Below the pieces are notes generated by a model, which saw only the letters and a list, made by a program, of their open reading frames with translations, made no database searches and was not told where the DNA came from. A program made the translations under genes and the position numbers. 51,065 bases of DNA from Porogramme epimiltina (taxonomy: Eukaryota; Basidiomycota; Agaricomycetes; Polyporales; Polyporaceae). Each line of letters starts with the position of its first letter. The first letter of the stretch is position 1. Of the stretch, positions 1 through 10,985 are shown in pieces. Location of the stretch: NCBI GenBank assembly GCA_900155495.1, contig FTLJ01000860.1, positions 1 through 51,065 on the forward strand, given 5' to 3'.

Positions 1-497
1 GGCGACCCCGCCGTCGTGGGGAGGAGGGCTGGCCATGGCGGGGGTCGGGCGGGGGGCTAGGGAGGGATGGGGCGGAGAGGAGGGGACGAGGAGGAGAGTC
101 GGGCGGAGGAAAGGAGATATAAGGCGGTTGCAAGCAGGATTGGTGGGTAGGATCAATTCAAATTTGCACAACGCCCGTGTTCATTATTGCGATGACATCA
201 CTTATGCCGGGGTGTTAAGTACGGGGGTGATCTGAGTTTGAAAGATAAGAACTCGCCTTCTAACGGCCCGGGAAGAGCAGGCGGGTCGCACGGCGTGTCG
301 CTGCTGTGCCCGTGCCCGTGCGCCGCCCGTGCGCCGTGTCCGTGGGCCATGCCGGCGCCTGCCAGGGCTAGGGTGCAGACTCTACAGAGACGCGGGCGCA
401 GACGCGGTGGCGGGCGTCTCCTTGCTCTCCGCATCCTCCTCCTGTGCTCAGAGCCCCCTGCGCCCACTCCACTCTTCTAGCTCCCCCCAGCCGCACC
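1..497. other. 5' edge, no gene assigned
   Basis: This is GC-rich sequence with G runs and repeated CGTG/GCGCC words. Open frames exist on both strands, but none shows a recognisable motif. The stretch probably holds the promoter and 5' UTR of the BAG gene that follows. The pyrimidine-rich run ending CCCCCCAG at 490 resembles a 3' splice site and could end a leader intron. Confidence 0.4.
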
Positions 498-1777
498 GTG
501 TTCGCCCTCCTCTCGCGCGGCCCCGCCCGCAAGTCGCCCATCCTGTTCTCCGCCGCCCACCTCGGTACGTCCCCTCCCCCCGTCGTCCGCCGCCTGCGCT
601 CACACACACATGCACCCCAGCCCTCGTCCCCCTCTTCCTCATCCTCGCGCGCATCGCGTACTTCCAGGCGAAGCGCATCCTCGGATCAAGCAAGAGGAAG
701 GGCAAGCACATGAGTGTTGTCGTGAAATGGGGCAGGGAAAGGCACGTCTCCCGCCTCCTGTCGCCGCCTCCCCCGTGCATTGCCATCCCCATACTGACGT
801 ATCCCTTCCACCACGCGGCCCCCACCGTCTTCTCCCGTCTGCCCGCCACCTGTCTGCGACCCCAGATTGCACTTCCCCCTCCCCCCGCCCGCCGCAAAGC
901 TCGCGCAGCTCCGTGATGAAATCGCCGCCTACACCCAGCTCCCGAGGGACTCCTTCAAACTCATCCATGCCGGCGCAGTCATGAAGGACGACAGTGCCCC
1001 CGGTACGTCTCTTCCCTTCCCGTGTTCTTCGTTGATTCTGCCTTTCCGAGAACGACAACGCCGATCGATACACGAGCACGCACTTGTTGTTTCTACCTTC
1101 ATCTCCGCGCACGCTGCATTTAGCGCTCCGGTCGCCCATCCGAACTTTCGGCCACGCTGATAGGCCACGAATGTCTCGGGAGTGCCCTCGTGCCGTCACC
1201 CCAACATCGTTTCCCGCTCTCAGCGCGCCTTCTTTGCCCTGTGACCTGTACACACCGCTGACGTCACTTCGCTCATCCATGATTAGTCTCCGCCTACGGC
1301 ATCAAGGCAGGAAGCACGATAGCCCTCGTCGGTGGAGGCGACCCCATCAAGCCACCCTCGTCAAAAGCCACCCCCGCACAGAGCGAGAAGGCACCCCGGA
1401 CAGAAGAGAACACCATCTCCCAGATCCGCACCGAGCTCGACAAGGTTCGCGCGACCCTCCAACCGGACGTCGACACCTTCCTCACAGCCCTCTCCCCGGC
1501 ATCCGCGGCCGCCCACATCGGACCCGAGCCCACGCCTGCCGCGCTGCCCCCGAAATCAGCGTCCCCAGCAGGCTCGGGGGCGCGTGCCCCCGTAGACATC
1601 GAGCGCGAGCACGTCAGGCTCGGCGAGCTGCTCCTCCAGAGCCTTCTCCGCCTCGACGCGATCACCGCGGAGGGCGAGTGGGAGACCGCGCGGCGCGAGC
1701 GCAAGGGCGCGGTGAAGGAGGTGCAGGCTCTGCTCGACCGACTGGACGGCGGCTGGCGGGCCCGAGCGAGGAATTAG
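498..1777 (+). CDS. BAG-domain Hsp70 co-chaperone with N-terminal TM segment and ubiquitin-like domain (Snl1/BAG1 type)
   Basis: Proposed exons are 498-564, 621-741, 866-1002 and 1287-1777 (about 271 aa). A hydrophobic segment (LVPLFLILARIAYF) precedes a ubiquitin-like domain that starts MSVVVKWGRER and contains KLIHAGAVMKDD and YGIKAGSTIALVGG. After a Ser/Pro/Ala linker comes a C-terminal helical BAG domain (LGELLLQSLLRLDAI to VQALLDRLDGGW). BAG proteins bind the Hsp70 ATPase domain and promote nucleotide exchange; the N-terminal anchor suggests an ER or nuclear-envelope position like yeast Snl1. Phases agree at every junction. Two oddities: intron 742-865 must use a GC donor (AAAG/GCACGT) to keep frame, and no ATG lies in the first exon frame. 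I used GTG 498, where an ATG would be expected. ATG 710 is a conservative alternative that loses the anchor. Family assignment is firm; the start is not. Confidence 0.8.
742..865 (+). other. GC-AG intron in the BAG gene
   Basis: The flanking frames fit only if the donor is GC at 742-743. This gives the continuous peptide KWGRERLHFPLPPP across the junction. The GT at 746 puts the next exon out of frame. At 124 nt the intron is about twice the usual size here. Confidence 0.75.
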
Positions 1778-2721
1778 ATCGACGGAGGGCCCGCTTGGGG
1801 CTGTTTAGATTCGAGGCTAGCGTTTGTGAGAGTAATAATTGCCGACGGGGTGGAAGAAATGGATACCCGCGTGTACAGATGGGCTGATGCTGTGCTTGTG
1901 GCCTCTTATCGGCCACAATCACGCTCATCCCGACGCGGCGACGCGGAAAAGGAGGGTGCATCTCAGAGCTCGCGTATCCCCGTCGCCGTGGGGCGTCCCC
2001 GCTAAAGTCGAGGAAGATGTCTCAGCTCGGGTTCGCTTGTCGTCCCGGGGTGGTCGTCGATGACGACACGTGAATCTGCATACAGTTCTCATTACGAAAC
2101 AGAGGGCACAGCATCCCGGGTGGATATGCTGGCCGGGGGACTGTGTTGTCGCGTGTGCGTGCCGCCCTCGTGTCCGAGACGAAATGCGGGTGCCCCCAAG
2201 TCTCCGCGCGGGCTTCCTTGATGCAGTGTTGGAATATTCCTGGTGCCGGCGTTCTCAGAGGAACCACGTCGTCGCACTTCTTTCAGTTCACCCGGGCACG
2301 GGGAGCTTGATTGCACCCAGACACAACCTTAATTGTCCTACGTACGCTACACCTGGATGCTGTGTCGACTGAACCCTCTCCCGCGGACGGGAGGACTGCA
2401 TTGCGTAGGGCGGGCTTCCCAGTCTGATTTACCGGCCTCCGTGTCCTTTTCAAAGCACGCACCAGTTTAGATTTAGGAACGAGCACAGCCTGGTGTTAGA
2501 ACGGCGCATGGCGCTCGCACGCCAGTCAGGATGGAGAACTTCATATGTCCGGAGATGACGTCGAAGCCCTTCTACCGGCTGAACCACGATTCTATTGCGC
2601 GACCTATCACCGCTCGATCTACTATATCCTATTACCGACACTCTGCTATTCCAGCGCTTCGGATCTTCCAAGTATTCCGATCTTCGTTTCCCCGTGATTG
2701 ATGTGCATAAACTTGCGCACT
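1778..2721. other. intergenic, no gene seen
   Basis: This lies downstream of both the BAG gene and the first DPBB gene, so it should hold two 3' UTRs. Open frames are short and have no recognisable motif. I see no repeat or mobile-element signature. Confidence 0.5.
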
Positions 2722-3194
2722 TCACTCGAAGTCCCAGGTAACCTGGATGCGCCCGGCGTCGAGACTCGCGAGATCCTGGAAGGCCGACGGGGAGAGGTCG
2801 ATGCTGCCCGAGGCGCAACCGGGGCAGAGGTCGACGACGGTGGCGTCGACGAACTGGCCTTGGTCTGGAATAGAAAGGACAGTCAAACTGGTGTGTCAGA
2901 CTCGAAAATGGGCCGACAGGGCATACAGTGCACGCCGATGTGGCGCCAGCAGTTAGACCCGCCGGCGTACTGGTCTGCGCTGAGCGCAACGACAAGATCG
3001 GTGTTCTGGCTCGGGGCACCGCATGCGCCCAGCCCGCCGTTGGGGAAGTAGTAAGTAGCTAGAGACGTCCCGATTCAGCAGTTGGTACGTGTCATGACGA
3101 GGGCGTAAATAAGCTCACCGTCGCCGGAGTAGGCTTTGACAGTGCCAGCCAGGACGGCAGCGCAAACGACAGCAAAGACGGCCTTGAAAGACAT
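2722..3194 (-). CDS. RlpA-like double-psi beta-barrel (DPBB) small secreted protein, copy A
   Basis: Exons read downward are 3119-3194 (76 nt), 2927-3058 (132 nt) and 2722-2864 (143 nt), giving 116 aa. Residues 1-21 form a signal peptide (MSFKAVFAVVCAAVLAGTVKA). The mature part has the family pattern SGDATYYFPNGGLGACG, then DLCPGCASGSIDLSP, and ends IQVTWDFE. Four cysteines in the mature part suggest two disulfides. These barwin/expansin-related barrels are secreted by agaricomycetes and are often database-labelled riboflavin-aldehyde-forming-enzyme-like or expansin-like. They lack an obvious catalytic centre and may bind wall polysaccharide or inhibit proteases. It is one of three tandem paralogues with identical exon lengths. 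The second conserved Cys is followed by Trp, where copies B and C have Gly. Confidence 0.92.
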
Positions 3195-5117
3195 AACTAC
3201 GGTTGGAGGATTGGAGAGAAATGCGAAAGCGTGTGAAGCAGGAGAGCTGCGAGGCTGAGTTGGCTGAGTAGGACTGGAGATCCTGTTGTGAACCCGAGTG
3301 GAATCGACAGCTTTTATACAGCTTCACAGACGACTGTAGAGGAGCTAGAGATCCAGGCTGGAAGGGTTAAGCATCCAATGGCTGACAATAATGGTCTCCG
3401 ATCAGGCCGACAGTCCAGGCCGCAGGGGAGAAACTGGCGACTGCACTGTCAGCACCTAGCTCGAGTGGGCTAGGCTCTTCTGCACAACACATCAGAGTCA
3501 GCCCATCCGTGAGCGGAGCGCAGGCGGGAGAAGGGCGTTGCATGCACGCATTACCTATTATATGCCATATCGCAACCACCGAACATCGTCGTAAGTGGCC
3601 TCACATCCCAGGTGCTGATTATGTTGTGCACAACACGGCGAACGTATCCGTAAGATGGGAAGAAATGTGTGAACTCTTTCATGAGAATTCGAAGGAATAT
3701 TCAACCAGTGTATATACCATGTTTTCTACGGCCTCGGATCTACTCCGGTTGGGCTGTAGAGCGCTGCACGGGTGCACTCTGGTAACTTGGCGTGATAGGA
3801 GAGAGCGTCTAGTTGTATTTGACTATACGGTAAAGGAACGGATGAGATTCTACTTGTGCCGTTCAGGTCCATCACAACCTGTAGGTTCAGGCTAAACCAG
3901 ATGGTATGGCCAGCTCACCAGATGGTGCGAATCGAGAGCGGCATGGGCTTAGAAAACGCTCAAGCTGTCCACGTCTAGGGCGCACTCTTGGAATAGTGCA
4001 GACGGTCATTCGGCTTATTTCGTAATCACTGAGGGTATGAAACAGCAATAGAATAGCTGCCGGACGTACTGGCATGTTGTACCATATAGAAATTTCAACA
4101 TCGTGGGTGACAATGCTTTTTATCATTAAAAATGCAAATTTCGCGGTTGCACTACGCTTGTTGTAGCGCGTCTGGAGTTCCGTTTGGTCAACATAGGCGC
4201 AATAGTCGGCGGTATGAAGATGATGAGAGGAGGACAATCGCGCCCAAACTTACCTCGATTTCCGAAGAAGCGCCCCTGCGCCTCCAGATCTCCGCGAAAC
4301 CGGACCGCCATCTAGCTCGCCAGTGCTTCAACGCCCGTGATGTTGTGGTACTGAATGCCGTCCATAGCTTCTAGCGGTGGTTCTGCCGCAGTACGCCGGT
4401 GGTTGAAAGGCGTCCAGCTGACTCTCAGCTGTGGTAGCGAGCGGCGATGACAACACTGATATTAGCCAGATGTACGCTGTAGCTCGTCAGCACAAGAACA
4501 CCCGTTGGGCAAGTCCTGGAGTCGGTAGATCGATGGATGTGAGTCCAAGATGGCTTCGTCAAACCCTCAAGGATCTCGCACTACCGCCAGCGAAGGAGCA
4601 AGAATTGTGCATGATGACGTGCACCGTGCAAAGACGCCTCGATCCTGCGTGAGGCCCGAGTAACGGAACCCCAGGGCCCTGAGCCAACAAATTGCATGTC
4701 GACCTAGTTATCTGTGGTAGGACCGGGGCAACTGCGGGAGACACCAAGTCGAAGGCCGCTGTGCAGTGTGAGGACTTGCACTGGCAGGTGAGCTGACTTA
4801 GCGAGATTGGGTCGGAGTTCCAACTCAGGAACGCCACCTGAGGGCCGGCTGCCCTCGCATCCATTCTAGCTTATACCTCCATCCTGCTCCTTCAGTCGTG
4901 GGATCTAGCGGAAAACAGTAATCGCGGAGGTTGGATCCACAATTCATCTCACGGATTTCCAATAAATACAACCCTACATCAATATAGACCCAACTGGCCC
5001 CGGAACCCAGAAACACTCCACAACAGCTACTAAGCCATAGCTTCGATCATCGTATCGGTATCGTTAACTCTTCCAGCGCATACAACTTGCAAAAGGGAGC
5101 GCTATGGCTTCTCAGCT
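3195..5117. other. intergenic between DPBB copies A and B
   Basis: This 1.9-kb spacer has lower GC than the housekeeping parts. Frames of 60-130 codons occur on both strands (for example 3509-3895 plus), but they lack ATG starts or recognisable motifs. I saw no degraded fourth DPBB copy and no transposon ends. Confidence 0.45.
3311..3318 (-). promoter_or_regulatory. TATA box of DPBB copy A
   Basis: The minus strand reads TATAAAAG about 120 bp before the start codon at 3194. Copy B has a degenerate TATTAAAG at a similar distance (around 5693-5700). Confidence 0.55.
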
Positions 5118-5580
5118 TCAAGCGAACTGCCAGGTGACGTGGATACGGCCCTTCTCGAGCTTCGCGAGTTTCTTGAATGCAGATGGTGTAAGGTCAACAT
5201 CCCCAGCACTGCAGCCCGGGCAGAGATCCTTGACGGTAGCCTGTACCATCTTTCCATCATCTGTAGCATTGCACAGTCGGTGGGGGGGATCGAAAAGGTC
5301 AAAACTAATATAATTACGGTGAACATTAATCTTGCGGCCGCAGTTCTTGCCATTCTGGTACTGCGTAGGATTCAGTGCTACAGCGTGCTCGGTATTCTTG
5401 ATCGGATGTCCACAGGCACCCGTGTTCCCATCGGGTGTGTAGAACGTCCCTATAGTTGCAATGGTATGAGGTGATTATATCGGAGTGACACGATGTGTGC
5501 AAACCATCGCCAGAAAACGCTTGAACAGAGCCGACTGCGATGGTCGCCAAAACAGTGACGAGGATGGTCTTGAAGGACAT
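5118..5580 (-). CDS. RlpA-like DPBB small secreted protein, copy B
   Basis: Exons are 5505-5580 (76 nt), 5318-5449 (132 nt) and 5118-5260 (143 nt), encoding 116 aa. A signal peptide (MSFKTILVTVLATIAVGSVQA) is followed by SGDGTFYTPDG, NTGACGHPIKNTEHAVALNP, NCGRKINV and DLCPGCSAGDVDLTP, and the end is IHVTWQFA. Read without splicing, the locus looks frameshifted; with the two introns (5450-5504 and 5261-5317) it is intact. It shares all four mature cysteines with its neighbours and is Lys-rich in its second half. The role is presumably the same as the paralogues: an apoplastic or cell-wall-facing barrel protein, without direct evidence of an enzymatic activity. Confidence 0.9.
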
Positions 5581-6730
5581 TGCGAATTTGTGATGTTTAT
5601 ATGCAGTGGGAAGCAGAGGTTGCTGGTGGGGGGAATACAAAGAAGAGTCGAGTGGTGCTTTTTCTGTCGAGGATTCTACCCCCTTTAATACGTTGTCAGT
5701 ATTCTGCGGACTGTGTTCAAACCGCATGGGCTGTGGTTAAGACAGGTCATTCATTGCATCCGTCCTTGAGAGTGAAGCCTTCCGAGGAGAAAATGACGAC
5801 TGAGTGCTGTAATGCGTCCTGGAGAAGGATTGTCTGAGGACACAGGACCAGAAAGCGTAAGCCAGGAAGCGCAGCTTGAAGTGTTTCATGATAGCACCGT
5901 GGAAACTTTGCTCACCTCGACTTTGGTCCGGATCAATCTGTCTGTGTCTGGATTGAGTATTGCAATGCCTAACCTCGAGTATCTATGGTGGTGTACACAG
6001 CCAACTGCTGTTGTGTTTGGAATTGCGGGCGTGTCCACAAAAGATTGCCTCGTCAGCTTAGCAGGCTGTGGGCTGGGATCTGGAGCCGTTGTCAGATGCT
6101 AGAGATTGGCGACGCGTGCACATATGCTTATGTAGCTACACCTGAACGATAGGCACCGGATTCCCATGGAATTTGTGAAAATCGACGATTTTAGAGGTGA
6201 GTAACTCATACTCTGCATTATTATCCGCAGAAACCTATCTTGTCTTCAGTGCTAGTAGACGCTTTCCATCCTATGTATACTGCGGACTCCGGAGTCTGAT
6301 GGATGCGCTACATTTCCATTTTGTGTTTGAAGAACTTGAACGACTTTGACACGTCCAAGCAATCCACCAAAGCTCCGGAGAAGCACTCTTCAGGTGACTG
6401 TATGGCCCCATATACGGCTATGATGGTTTCGGCGACGTGGAAGTGGGAAGAGACAGCGATTCGCCTGCACTGCCCCAGTATCGAACCAGGACGACGTCCA
6501 AACTAGGAAGGTGCTAGTTCGCCCCATGTTTTAATAGGTGCGTAGTGACAGGGATGCAGCCGATGGACACAAAGAATGATATTCGAGTCGCGATTATCAA
6601 CACCTAAGGTGTCCACACACAATTTATGGGGTACCATCGATTATCATTCTACTCGGTCATCCGCTATGCACTGGGACAATATTCGCACAACACTAGACTG
6701 CATCCTATAGAATATCTCGACGTCTGCCTT
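5581..6730. other. intergenic between DPBB copies B and C
   Basis: The proximal part (about 5680-5700) holds a TATA-like element for copy B. The remainder has only short frames with no motif. No mobile element was recognised. Confidence 0.45.
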
Positions 6731-7189
6731 TCAGTCGAAGTTCCAGGTAACCTGGATGCGCCCGAGGCTGGGGTCAGCGAGCTGATCGAACGCGGGAGGC
6801 GTCAGGTCCACGTCGCCCGAGCTGCAGCCAGGGCAGAGATCCCGGACGATCGCATTAACCGATTTCCCTTGATCTGAACAACGCAGGATCAGCGAGGAAG
6901 CTGCAAGAAAAGTACATTCTGCTTACAGTTGACAGTAATCTGGCGGCCACAGTTCGCGCCGCTCGCGTACTGGACTGGGTTAAGGGCAACGGCGAAGTCG
7001 GTGTTCTGGATAGGGATTCCGCAGGCGCCGAATCCGCCGTCAGGGAAGTAGAAAGTGGCTAATGGGCTATAGCGTCAGAGTCTGACTCATAGTGAACTCA
7101 GTATGGTGCTCACCGTCGCCAGAGAAGGCCTGAACGGAACCGACGGCGACGGCGGCAACAACGGCAGCAAAGATGGTCTTGAAGGACAT
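6731..7189 (-). CDS. RlpA-like DPBB small secreted protein, copy C
   Basis: Exons are 7114-7189 (76 nt), 6927-7058 (132 nt) and 6731-6873 (143 nt), encoding 116 aa. Signal peptide MSFKTIFAAVVAAVAVGSVQA; mature SGDATFYFPDGGFGACG, NTDFAVALNP, NCGRQITVNYQGKSV, DLCPGCSSGDVDLTP, end IQVTWNFD. Counting by eye, copy C matches copy A at 73 of 116 positions without gaps. The exon lengths and intron phases are the same in all three copies, so they arose by tandem duplication. All three point the same way, each with its own promoter. Confidence 0.92.
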
Positions 7190-9133
7190 GGCGGATGGGG
7201 ATGTGGTGAGAGGGAGGAATGAGGCGTATGGGAGTGGATTGTAAGTTGAGGATCTCTGGCAGCGGTATGCGTGATCTGGGTAGGAATAGGATCCTGGCTT
7301 CCGACGGACTGCGTCGAGGGTTCTTATACCTTCTGGCCAGTGTCATGATTGCTTTGAGCGCACGTTGTAGGCGGGCCATTTGTAGCGCGCAACATGATGG
7401 TGCCCAATCGAGCTGGGCAGAAAAGGGGGGCGTTTCTACGAAACGCGGACATTAGGCGCGGCTGGACCTGTCGGTGAAGTTCATGCTCCATGAGGACGAC
7501 ATGAGTTGCAAATTCTTGCGGAATAATGCAGATGGTGGTGATGAGATGCGCCTCAAGTCTCATCCTCCGCAGCGCCTTGGTGTGTTAGAGCGTCCACTAC
7601 GAGTATTCCTGTTTCCTCTTCCCGCCTGGTTCGAGAACTAAACTTCAGCGCCGCTTCCCTGCGTCTGTGTGTAACCATACGGGCTGCGCCAACACGTCAA
7701 CGACCTTAGAGACAGACACGCCCAGAACACATACCCACTTATCCATTCCAAACATTGACAACCATCCGTCAGGATGTTCGGTACTTAACCGAGCGAGTCC
7801 GGGCAATTACGAGAGTTAGGTCTTTGAATCATACCACCGGAGCGACCGGATGGCCGTAGTACGTTGGCGCAATATCAGAGAGCAGAACTCCGGGCGCACA
7901 ATCAACTTCGTGGAGGCTAGAGGTAGCTCATAGCTGATGCCGGTCCAGACGGCTGACCCAGCGATGTAGACGCCAAAGATCTCGTGCCGGGTGTAGTTCG
8001 AAGGCTTCCGAATTGTGGACCCTGTGCGCTCGGAGGTGGTTGAGCGGCACCCCGGTCCTCCTGAACCTTCGAAACACAAGACGAATAGCGTCAGGGAGAC
8101 CCATCTCAACAATTTCCAAGTCTGTACATACGTCGTTTCGATGACTGCTGCAGTGCTCCCACGCTTACGTGGTGCACGAAAAGGACCGTGCGCTCAACTT
8201 GATGCAATTTTGACGAGGTCAGTGCCACTGATACTGGTACGGAACAGCATGGGTGTTTGCACTGTTAAGTGGCACGAAACCCAATAATGGGTAGAAGAGG
8301 GTATGCCTAGGCCTGAAGAACATAGGAGCGGGGAAAAGCACGCCATAAGTAAAGAAAGCTCTGAGCTTGTCTGTGGCTTTCTATATTTGGAAGTCCGCGT
8401 GGTACCATACCATAATGTAGTATTTCGGAGTTTAAAGCGTAGACAGTATTTAGGCGCCTTGCCCCCGAGCAGCGGCCCCAAGTCAGTTGCCTAGCTATTT
8501 ATCGCGGTTTCTCCACGGATGACGCCTTTGGGCAGGTTTGAAGACCTTGTACACCTCATATCTATTGCAAATCTCACGAGACATTGTCATGAGATGTCCC
8601 GAATGCATCGGAGGTAGCCTGGTTTCGACGAGATGTTTCCTGGTGCGCCCCTCTGTTTTTCAGTTGCTTCGTCCGTCTTGGTCTTCCGTAAGGGGGTGCC
8701 ACACACTCTATATTATCGCATTTCAACTACTACATGTCATTTGAACACTACTCCAACGTATGAGGGGTGCGCGAACTCGCCAATCGGTAGAGTCCTAGTC
8801 TGTCGAATAGTGCACATGAGAATATCTTCGGTATAATGTCGTGTATATGTATCCTCATATTTCCGCACCATGTAAAATGGACATTCTAACATTCGACTCG
8901 AACAGCCGACAATACCCCTCAGAAGCATATCCATGCTGACCAGGCCTTCAATCAGAGGCCGCTCTTGGCAAGCCCATCGGCGCACCTGTGGCCCTCTATC
9001 ATACATCTGGGTCGATGTAGAGACGGTCGTGACCATGCTCAACGGCCCGCCCACGGTTCCCCGGAGCCGCTAGTTGTCACAATGCACACCCATTTCTATG
9101 CGCTCTGCAACAGAAAAGACCTCAGGCGTGATG
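7190..9133. other. intergenic, gene-poor
   Basis: This is a 1.9-kb stretch between divergently oriented secreted-protein genes. A minus-strand frame at 7816-8112 looks somewhat coding-like but begins without a supported ATG and matches nothing I know. It may be a gene relic. No terminal repeats were noticed. Confidence 0.4.
7323..7328 (-). promoter_or_regulatory. TATA-like element of DPBB copy C
   Basis: The minus strand reads TATAAG about 135 bp before the ATG at 7189, matching the placement of the TATA box in copy A. Confidence 0.4.
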
Positions 9134-9140
9134 TATAAAA
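9134..9140 (+). promoter_or_regulatory. TATA box of the AA9 LPMO gene
   Basis: TATAAAA lies 40-46 bp before the ATG at 9180. This implies a very short 5' UTR of perhaps 10-15 nt. Confidence 0.65.
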
Positions 9141-9179
9141 GATGAGGACGACGAGGTGTCCTTGTTTCGGGAGCTCACC

Positions 9180-10273
9180 ATGCTTGGAATAGTTGCCACA
9201 CTCGTCGTCTCTGCGCTCACTGCAACCTCTGTCAAGGCACATGGATACGTCCAAGACGTAGTCGTGGGCTCTACTCACTACACTGGATACCTGCCCTACA
9301 CCGATCCGTACATGAGCCCCGTTCCCAAGAGGATCATCCGTCCAATTCCGGGAAATGGTGCGCTCTCTTAAGGACGTTGCTGACTAACTCTGACTATAAT
9401 TTCCCATAGGCCCCGTGACTGACCTTACGCTCATCGAGTATGTACACTTTTGCACCGATGCAACACACTTTCAAACTTGAAACGTGCTCTAGCCTTCAGT
9501 GCAATGGCTACACCGATGGGGGCGTAGTGGGGTCATCCCCCGCGCCAATCTATGGCACCGTGGCTGCAGGATCTCAGATGAACCTCAACTGGACCACCTG
9601 GCCCGACTCGTAAGTGGCTGAAAAATGCATGAAATCTGTATATGATGCTGACAAGGCCACCACAGACACAAAGGACCCATGATCACTTACATGGCGCGTG
9701 CGCCGAGCGATATTACTCAGTGGCAACCTGGAAGCTCGTACGGTTCTGCTATACAGGGATTTTCCCAGAAATATGCTAATGCCATTTGTGTTAGCGCTGT
9801 GTGGTTCAAAGTAGCTGAAGAGGGGAAAACGTCCGATGGCTTGTGGGCGGCGACTGATCTCCTCACGGCGTCCAATTCTATCTACACATTCACCATTCCT
9901 CCCAAGCTCAAGCCTGGGCAGTATATCGTGCGGCATGAGATGTGAGAGGCCCCGAATTTTTGGACATGTTCGGGAAAAGTACTGACAAATCGTCCGCCAC
10001 GAACTTACAGTATTGCACTCCACGGAGCGTTCGAATATCCTGGCGCGCAACTTTATCCATCTTGCATCCAGGTCGAGGTTACCGGAACTGGCACCGCTCT
10101 TCCTACAAGCGGTCTAGTGTCGTTCCCGGGTGCATACACCCCGGATACGTAAGAACTTTCAGTCGTCTTAGGTTCTTCAGTTGCTCATACCAGATACATC
10201 TAGACCCGGAATTGTGTTCGACATATACTCGGACCCGACTCTCACCTACCCTATCCCTGGTCCCGCCGTGTGA
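9180..10273 (+). CDS. AA9 (former GH61) lytic polysaccharide monooxygenase
   Basis: Six exons (9180-9357, 9410-9437, 9493-9609, 9666-9941, 10011-10148, 10204-10273) encode 268 aa. A 20-residue signal peptide ends TSVKA, exposing His21 as the mature N-terminus, half of the copper histidine brace. His109 in PDSHKGPM is the second brace ligand. VRHEIIALHG, with His198, and AQLYPSC, with Gln213 and the axial Tyr215, complete the AA9 active-site pattern. Cys72 and Cys218 fit the usual disulfide. AA9 enzymes cleave cellulose and some hemicelluloses oxidatively using copper and H2O2 or O2. There is no C-terminal CBM1; the protein stops after the catalytic domain. Substrate and C1/C4 regioselectivity cannot be read from the sequence. 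Confidence 0.96.
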
Positions 10274-10985
10274 GCACATCATGATGTACACCGTTATGAA
10301 GCATACTAACGAAGATGGCGCTGCAGCTGGACTGGTGGAAACTGAAGAATAGTTTTCCCCTTTTGGCTGTTGTCCGTGTTCCGCGGTAAGCTCAGATGGG
10401 GGTTAGGATAAATGGAGCTGCCTGATGTTCGTAACATGTCTTCTTGGAATATGATGATGTTAGGTGACACAAACATAATCTCCGAAGTCGGCACACTACA
10501 CGGCCAAAGTCGCTCCAGATAGCACGAGGCCGTGTAATACGCGGGCCTCGATAGACCAACTACAGTCAAGAAGTAGTTGACGATTGACTATTGATATGTC
10601 GGTGGAATGCCACATTCTCTATTATTATCCATCATTCTTGCTCGGCACATAAGGTTTGGTTCGGCACCAGTACTCGGGGAAAAGGGCATAGGTTGTAAGC
10701 TCTGGCATACGGCCGGTGCAGAGATGAAAACACAAGCGTCTTATTTGACTTATTTCATTATGAGCCGGCCCCATCGGAGGCTAGTATGCAGAGGGATCTT
10801 CGACTTGTTGAGATGCGCGCCCATAACATAGAAGGCTGGGCGAGCCGGAGCGCCAGCTATGTATTTCGGCATAGAGCTTTTCTAGTGTGTACTATACCGC
10901 ACCGTAACGCCTGTACACTCGGTTGCCACAGCTGGAATACCGAGCCCTCGGCCGAAATCCATGCATTAATCTCCAATATCCCCAG
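10274..10985. other. convergent intergenic
   Basis: This holds the 3' flanks of the AA9 gene and the TatD gene, which face each other. No credible gene is visible. Confidence 0.5.

Noticed and set aside
448..897. 149-codon minus frame over the BAG gene
   Set aside because: It is antisense to exons fixed by ubiquitin-like and BAG motifs; its Gly/Arg-rich composition is typical of a shadow frame.
5118..5580. DPBB copy B as a pseudogene
   Set aside because: The unspliced frame is broken, but two introns matching those of copies A and C give a complete 116-residue protein.
7816..8112. Minus-strand frame (EIFGVYIAGSAVWTG and nearby) as a gene
   Set aside because: It looks partly coding but has no firm start, no resolvable introns and no recognised family. 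At most it is a relic.
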